A DNA stretch of 64,000 nt from positions 17,361 to 81,360 of the forward strand of contig JBJEOH010000002.1 of the NCBI GenBank assembly GCA_051880615.1. The letters are read 5' to 3'. This document shows positions 59,678-64,000 of this stretch, piece after piece. Source of the DNA: UBA7067 sp051880615. Lineage in GTDB: Bacteria; Bacillota; Clostridia; Oscillospirales; Acutalibacteraceae. Numbering within the stretch: position 1 is the first letter of the stretch; the number at the start of each line of letters is the position of its first letter. A program made the position numbers and the translations under genes. The notes under the pieces are model-generated. The model was not told the origin of the DNA, made no database searches, and worked only from the letters and a program-made list of their open reading frames with translations.

Positions 59678-61039
59678 TTGGCATTTGAAGGATTGTCTGA
59701 AAAGCTGAGCAATGCGTTTAAAAAGCTGCGCTCAAAGGGCAAGCTTACCGAAGCTGATGTTAAAGAAGCAATGCGTGAGGTGCGTCTTGCGCTTTTAGAG
59801 GCAGATGTAAACTACAAGGTTGCCAAGGACTTCACCGCAAAGGTAACGGAAAGAGCTGTAGGCTCCGATGTTATGGAAAGTCTTACACCTGCCCAGATGG
59901 TAGTAAAAATAGTAAACGAAGAGCTTACCGAGCTTATGGGCGGTCAGCAGACAAAGCTGCAAATGGCGTCAAAGCCGCCGACAGTTATTATGCTGTGCGG
60001 ACTTCAGGGTTCAGGTAAAACGACTCACGCAGGAAAGCTCGCGATGATGCTTAAAGGTCAGGGACACAGACCGCTGCTTGCCGCCTGTGATATTTACCGT
60101 CCTGCGGCTATTGAGCAGCTTAAGGTTGTCGGCGCAAAAGCAGGCGCAACCGTGTTTGAGATGGGTACTGAAAACCCGGTTAAAATTGCAAAAGAGGCAA
60201 TTAAGCATGCGCGTGACTACGGCAACGATATTGTAATCCTTGATACAGCCGGACGACTGCATATAGATGAGGCTCTGATGAAGGAGCTTGAAAACATTAA
60301 GGACGAGGTTAATCCGAACGAAATATTCCTTGTTGTTGATGCAATGACAGGTCAGGACGCAGTAAATGTGGCGAAGAGCTTTAACGATTTGCTCGAAATT
60401 TCGGGAGTTATCCTCACAAAGCTTGACGGCGACACCAGAGGCGGTGCTGCGCTGTCGGTAAGAGCCGTTACCGGCAAGCCGATAAAGTATGCCGGCACAG
60501 GCGAAAAGCTTACCGATTTGGAGGTTTTCCACCCCGACAGAATGGCAAGCCGTATACTTGGCATGGGCGATGTGCTCACACTTATTGAAGAAGCCGAAAG
60601 CAAGCTCGACCAGAAAAAAGCAGAAGAGCTTGCACAGAAAATGGCGAAAAACAAGTTTGACTATAACGATTTGCTCGACCAGTTTATGCAGATTAAGAAG
60701 ATGGGCCCGATTAAGGGAATCCTTTCAAAGCTGCCGGGCATTTCAAAGCAGCTTGACGATGTTGAAATTGACGACAGAATTATGGACAGAAACGCCGCTA
60801 TTATCCTTTCAATGACAAAGGAGGAGCGCGAAAAGCCTGCGATAATGAACGCCTCACGCAAAAAAAGAATTGCCGCAGGCAGCGGAATGAAGGTTGAGGA
60901 TGTAAACCGCCTTATTAAACAGTTTGAACAGATGCAGAAGATGATGAAGCAGTTCAACGGAAAGATGAAGGGCAAAAAAAGAAAAATGTTCGGAGGGCTT
61001 CCCGGGCTTGGCGGGCCGATGATGCCGCCGAAAGCGTAA
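59678..61039 (+). CDS. ffh: signal recognition particle protein Ffh
   Basis: A 453-residue GTPase that binds signal sequences and SRP RNA for co-translational targeting. The N domain is AFEGLSEKLSNAFKKLRSKG; the G domain has LCGLQGSGKTT, DIYRPAAIEQL, DTAGR and TKLDGDTRGG; the methionine-rich M domain (IMNASRKKRIAAGSGMKVEDVN) binds signal peptides. The start is TTG at 59678, nine bases after AAAGG. It is followed by rpsP and khpA, a standard order. Confidence 0.97.
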   Translation: MAFEGLSEKLSNAFKKLRSKGKLTEADVKEAMREVRLALLEADVNYKVAKDFTAKVTERAVGSDVMESLTPAQMVVKIVNEELTELMGGQQTKLQMASKPPTVIMLCGLQGSGKTTHAGKLAMMLKGQGHRPLLAACDIYRPAAIEQLKVVGAKAGATVFEMGTENPVKIAKEAIKHARDYGNDIVILDTAGRLHIDEALMKELENIKDEVNPNEIFLVVDAMTGQDAVNVAKSFNDLLEISGVILTKLDGDTRGGAALSVRAVTGKPIKYAGTGEKLTDLEVFHPDRMASRILGMGDVLTLIEEAESKLDQKKAEELAQKMAKNKFDYNDLLDQFMQIKKMGPIKGILSKLPGISKQLDDVEIDDRIMDRNAAIILSMTKEEREKPAIMNASRKKRIAAGSGMKVEDVNRLIKQFEQMQKMMKQFNGKMKGKKRKMFGGLPGLGGPMMPPKA

Positions 61040-61108
61040 ATTATTCAGTATTCATCCAAAATTCATTTGGTGAAGATATATTAATAAGAAATGTGGAGGT
61101 GAAATAAA

Positions 61109-61351
61109 ATGGCAGTAAAAATCAGACTTCGTCGTATGGGTGCAAAGAAATCACCTTTCTACCGTATTGTAGTTGCTGACTCAAGATACCCGAGAGACGG
61201 CCGTTTCATTGAAGAGGTTGGTTACTACAATCCTGTTAAGGAGCCGGTTGAGCTTAAGATTGACGGCGACAAGGTAAAAGAGTGGATTGCTAAGGGCGCA
61301 CAGCCGACAGATACAGTTAAGGCTCTTTTGAAGAAAAACAGCATTATCTAA
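61109..61351 (+). CDS. rpsP: 30S ribosomal protein S16
   Basis: An 80-residue ribosomal protein: VKIRLRRMGAKKSPFYRIVV, DSRYPRDGRFIEEVGYYNP and the C-terminal KEWIAKGAQPTDTVKALLKK are the conserved S16 blocks. It binds 16S rRNA in the body of the small subunit. A GGAGGTG site precedes the ATG; it is in line with ffh and khpA. Confidence 0.98.
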   Translation: MAVKIRLRRMGAKKSPFYRIVVADSRYPRDGRFIEEVGYYNPVKEPVELKIDGDKVKEWIAKGAQPTDTVKALLKKNSII

Positions 61352-61378
61352 TTACACACACCGAAAGGAGAAGCTTCG

Positions 61379-61612
61379 ATGCAGGAGTTGCTTAAAGTTA
61401 TCGCACAGGGTCTTGTTGAGGAACCGTCACAGGTAAGCGTTGACAAGGACGAGCCGAACGAGGAAGGCGTTATCGTTTATCACATTCATGTTGCTGAGGA
61501 CGATATGGGCAGAATCATCGGCAAGCAGGGCAGAATAGCAAAGGCTATTCGTACCATTGCGCGCAGTGCGGCAATCAGAAACAACACAAAGGTAATGGTT
61601 GAAATCGACTGA
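61379..61612 (+). CDS. khpA: KH-domain RNA-binding protein KhpA
   Basis: A 77-residue single KH domain with the GxxG loop in IIGKQGRIAKAIRTIARSAA. KhpA acts with KhpB in RNA binding that affects cell elongation and division in Firmicutes. It follows rpsP by 27 bases with an AAAGGAG site. A terminator comes next, so the usual rimM-trmD-rplS genes do not follow here. Confidence 0.95.
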   Translation: MQELLKVIAQGLVEEPSQVSVDKDEPNEEGVIVYHIHVAEDDMGRIIGKQGRIAKAIRTIARSAAIRNNTKVMVEID

Positions 61613-61656
61613 TTAAATATATTCAGCGGTTTTTACTTGCTTGCTAAAGCTTGCTT

Positions 61657-61702
61657 TAATGGCTTTTATATGCATTATGCATATGAAAGTCATTTTTTTA
61701 TC
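61657..61702 (+). terminator. terminator after khpA
   Basis: An 18-bp stem with a few mismatches (61658-61675 with 61677-61694) and a long T-run. It ends the ffh-rpsP-khpA transcript. Confidence 0.8.
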
Positions 61703-61799
61703 TTTATCATTTGTGCTGCGGGTTATATGGTGATTGTTACTGAAAAAATGTTACAAATTTGTTATGGTATACGATTTTTACAGAGATTTATAAAAAACC

Positions 61800-61828
61800 T
61801 TGTACTTTTTCTTGCTTGCGTTTATAAT
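61800..61828 (+). promoter_or_regulatory. promoter of the starch-binding protein gene
   Basis: TTGTAC (61800-61805), 17 bases, perfect TATAAT (61823-61828); the AAAGGAGG site and ATG follow at about 30-40 bases. No operator-like palindrome is seen. Confidence 0.82.
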
Positions 61829-61869
61829 GTATTCGTTGCTTTATCGCAAAAATTAAAGGAGGATTCCAA

Positions 61870-64000
61870 ATGGCAAAATTCAAAAAGAAAATTGTCAGCA
61901 CTTGCCTTGCGGCGCTTATGGCTGTATCAGCGTTTTCAACCGCAGCAGCTGTAACATCGTTTGATACTGCCTCCGGCACAGCACCGGAAACAGTGGGCAA
62001 ATATGCCACAAACCCTATCGGCACAGGCAAAAGAGCTACAATAACAATCGACGGTTCACACAGCGATTGGTCAGAGGATATGCTGATTGCTCAGGGTGCT
62101 GCATGGGATGTAGCAAACAGGTATAAGGGTGCACATGAAAACTGCCTGACTGACTGTTACTCACTTTATGCTGCGTGGGACGATGACAATCTCTACTTAG
62201 GTTGGCAGATGGTAAACACTACCGACACATGGGCAAGAGAAGGTGACGGTCCGCTCAGCGACGCCGGAAGAATCGGCGATGTTCCGATGGTGCTTGCGCT
62301 CAGCATTGACCCGAGCAGCACAGGTATGACCGGCAGACTTACAGGCGGCGGAAAAATCTGGGATTCACTTGATATTACATTTACAACTCATACAGATGCA
62401 CTTCTTCTGATGAGCGGTAAGGTAGGTCAGGGTACTCCGGCTCTGTTCAAGGCTGCTGACGCACAGGGCAATACTTCATATGATGCTCAGTATTGCATAC
62501 CTTTCAGAAGCAACGGTATTCAGTATGCTATGGAAGAGGGCTGCCTGCCGAGTACACTCTGGATGATTAACGGCTTATCAACAACACCTGAGGAAGAAAT
62601 TTACGGCGGCACAGCTAACTATGTTGACGCTCGTACATTTGTATCAGAGGACGGCAAAACACACAACACAACCTATGACTCATTCTATGAGATTAAGATT
62701 CCGTTTACCGCTCTCAGCATTGACGCTGCTTACCTTGAGAGCAACGGCATTGGCGTAATGCAGCTTGCAACTCGTGGTGAGTCTGCTATCGACTGTCTGC
62801 CGCACGACCCGTCAATGCTTGATAATGCGATGGGCGAATATGCAAAGGATCCTTCAACATCACACGAGAAGGACGATAACGATAACATCACTGTTCCGTT
62901 CGCAGTTGTAGGCGGCGGCGAGGTTTCGACAGCTCCTGAGACTCGGCCGACTGAGACACAGCCGACTTCGGAAACTCAGGCAACTGACCCGACAAAACCA
63001 TCGGAGACAGTTCCTGTAACCGAAACACAGACAGAGACAGAAACAACAACAACAACTCCTATCCCGTCTGATCATATTTACAGAGTAGCAGGTCAGAGCG
63101 GTCTGTGCGGCAGCGAATGGAACGCAACAGATGACAACAACACAATGACCTATAACCCGTCAACAGGTTTGTTTGAAAAAGTATATAAAAATGTTGCGAA
63201 AGGTACATACGGCTATAAGATTACAGTTGACGGAGCTACATGGCTGCCTGATGGTTATGACAATGAACAAAAGGTAACTGTTGATGAAGACGGTTCAGTA
63301 GTTACTGTAACCTTCAATGCACAAACTGAGAAATACACAGCCGTTGTATTTAAGGATATGCCGACAGACCCGACAACAGAAACTGAGACTGAGACAGCTT
63401 CGCAGGCGACAGATCCGACAGAAACACAGCCTGCAACAGATCCGATAGGACCGACAGGCAAGACATACAGAGTGGCAGGTCAGAGCGGTTTGTGCGGCAG
63501 CGAATGGAGTGCAACAGATGACAACAACACAATGACCTACAACCCGGCAACGGGTTTGTATGAGAAAGTGTATAAGAATGTTGCAAAAGGCACATACGGC
63601 TATAAGATTACAGTTGACGGTTCAACATGGCTTCCGGACGGTTATGACAATGAACAAAAGGTAACTGTTGATGAAGACGGTTCAGTAGTTACTGTAACCT
63701 TCAATGCACAAACTGAGGAATACACAGCTGTTGTATCTAAGGATGTGCCGACAGACCCGACAACAGAGACAGAAACTGAAACTGAGACAGAAACAGAAAC
63801 AGAAACTGAAACAGAAACTGAAACAGAAACAGAAACTGAGACAGAAACAGAGACTGAGACAGAAACAGAGACTGAGACAGAAACAGAGACTGAGACAGAA
63901 ACAGAAACAGAGACTGAGACAGAAACAGAAACAGAAACAGAAACTGAAACAGAGACAGCTACAGCTCCTGACGATACAATCTGGTATGTAGCAGGTGTAC
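61870..64000 (+). CDS. secreted multi-domain starch-binding protein with X25-type modules (3' end outside window)
   Basis: At least 710 residues, open to the window edge. A signal peptide (FKKKIVSTCLAALMAVSAFS) is followed by a domain of about 340 residues starting ITIDGSHSDWSEDML and LYAAWDDDNLYLGW, resembling CBM9/DOMON-type carbohydrate-binding folds. Thr/Glu/Pro-rich linkers join two near-identical X25-type starch-binding modules (about 404-490 and 533-620, each YRVAGQSGLCGSEW.. ..GYKITVDG); a third begins at TIWYVAGV. No catalytic motif is visible. Such proteins in Ruminococcus bromii-like bacteria bind starch at the surface or in amylosomes; a dockerin or anchor would be beyond the edge. 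AAAGGAGG precedes the ATG. Confidence 0.82.
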   Translation, partial: MAKFKKKIVSTCLAALMAVSAFSTAAAVTSFDTASGTAPETVGKYATNPIGTGKRATITIDGSHSDWSEDMLIAQGAAWDVANRYKGAHENCLTDCYSLYAAWDDDNLYLGWQMVNTTDTWAREGDGPLSDAGRIGDVPMVLALSIDPSSTGMTGRLTGGGKIWDSLDITFTTHTDALLLMSGKVGQGTPALFKAADAQGNTSYDAQYCIPFRSNGIQYAMEEGCLPSTLWMINGLSTTPEEEIYGGTANYVDARTFVSEDGKTHNTTYDSFYEIKIPFTALSIDAAYLESNGIGVMQLATRGESAIDCLPHDPSMLDNAMGEYAKDPSTSHEKDDNDNITVPFAVVGGGEVSTAPETRPTETQPTSETQATDPTKPSETVPVTETQTETETTTTTPIPSDHIYRVAGQSGLCGSEWNATDDNNTMTYNPSTGLFEKVYKNVAKGTYGYKITVDGATWLPDGYDNEQKVTVDEDGSVVTVTFNAQTEKYTAVVFKDMPTDPTTETETETASQATDPTETQPATDPIGPTGKTYRVAGQSGLCGSEWSATDDNNTMTYNPATGLYEKVYKNVAKGTYGYKITVDGSTWLPDGYDNEQKVTVDEDGSVVTVTFNAQTEEYTAVVSKDVPTDPTTETETETETETETETETETETETETETETETETETETETETETETETETETETETETETETETETATAPDDTIWYVAGV
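63079..63725 (+). repeat. tandem duplication of an X25-type module
   Basis: The segments beginning at 63079 and 63466 (offset 387 bases) are nearly identical at nucleotide level, with unbroken identity over more than 70 bases near their ends. This indicates a recent duplication or gene conversion. Confidence 0.9.
63766..63957 (+). repeat. (Glu-Thr)32 linker-encoding repeat
   Basis: Thirty-two uninterrupted Glu-Thr dipeptides encoded by GAR-ACW codons, including three successive 18-base units of GAGACAGAAACAGAGACT. This simple-sequence tract can change length by slippage in steps of whole codon pairs without breaking frame. Confidence 0.93.

Noticed and set aside
63766..63957. CRISPR-like repetition
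   Set aside because: The repeat is a two-codon coding tract without spacers; no cas genes are in the window.
63704..63991. Open frame giving a Gln/Lys/Arg-rich repeat protein at the window end
   Set aside because: It is an out-of-frame reading of the Glu-Thr tract of the starch-binding protein and has no ribosome site.

Overview
The window reads as a low-to-mid GC Firmicutes chromosome of the class Clostridia, most likely a Ruminococcus-type gut starch degrader (Oscillospiraceae). The evidence is the hrcA-grpE-dnaK-dnaJ-prmA order with a perfect CIRCE element, frequent TTG starts behind strong AGGAGG sites, a GlnRS next to GluRS, Ruminococcaceae-type small lipoproteins and GGGtGRT protein, a maltodextrin importer with a surface GH13 enzyme, and a large secreted protein with X25-type starch-binding modules and Thr/Glu linkers. 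The species cannot be fixed from sequence reading alone.

Regions. (1) 1-3.87 kb, minus strand: membrane protein fragment, ABC-2-like permease, secreted DUF2712-like peptide, and an AgrC/AgrA-type kinase and LytTR regulator. The regulator's promoter lies between exact 15-bp inverted repeats, which suggests an invertible promoter. (2) 3.87-8.5 kb: a small integrative element with a DUF6076-like gene, excisionase, HTH protein, RHH-like protein, an unrecognised cargo gene and a tyrosine integrase. (3) 8.6-10.4 kb: an AT-rich insert with a GHKL ATPase carrying an HExxH motif (candidate defence effector), a gene remnant, then tRNA-Trp. (4) 10.7-18.4 kb: murE, then maltodextrin binding protein, two permeases and a GH13 lipoprotein. 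(5) 18.5-26.6 kb: two small membrane proteins, the heat-shock operon, prmA, a membrane protein and an Mrp/NBP35 ATPase. (6) 26.7-35.7 kb: DUF2079 protein, a 49-residue membrane protein, DUF4358 lipoproteins, SGNH hydrolase, MBOAT acyltransferase, DHHW protein, sortase and GNAT: an envelope-modification cluster. (7) 35.9-43.1 kb: Fe-S scaffold plus GGGtGRT protein, DUF308 protein, glnS, gltX, WYL regulator and a Nif11-like small protein. (8) 43.3-52.5 kb: rlmB, a 1450-residue acidic protein ending in a degenerate P-type ATPase, rpe, MecA-like adaptor, amidohydrolase, cytosolic GH13 enzyme, tRNA-Leu. (9) 52.7-61.6 kb: aminotransferase, trpS, ABC-F, ECF S component, three small proteins of unknown role, phosphodiesterase, ylxM-ffh-rpsP-khpA. 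(10) 61.9 kb to the end: the starch-binding protein, cut by the window edge.

How the genes fit together: extracellular starch would be bound by the terminal X25 protein and cut at the surface by the GH13 lipoprotein; the maltodextrins would be imported by the MalEFG-like transporter (its ATPase is not in the window) and finished by the cytosolic GH13 enzyme. The strongest candidates for undescribed biology are the putative invertible promoter, the GHKL-HExxH protein, and the P-type ATPase pseudoenzyme with its repeated FWNG motif.
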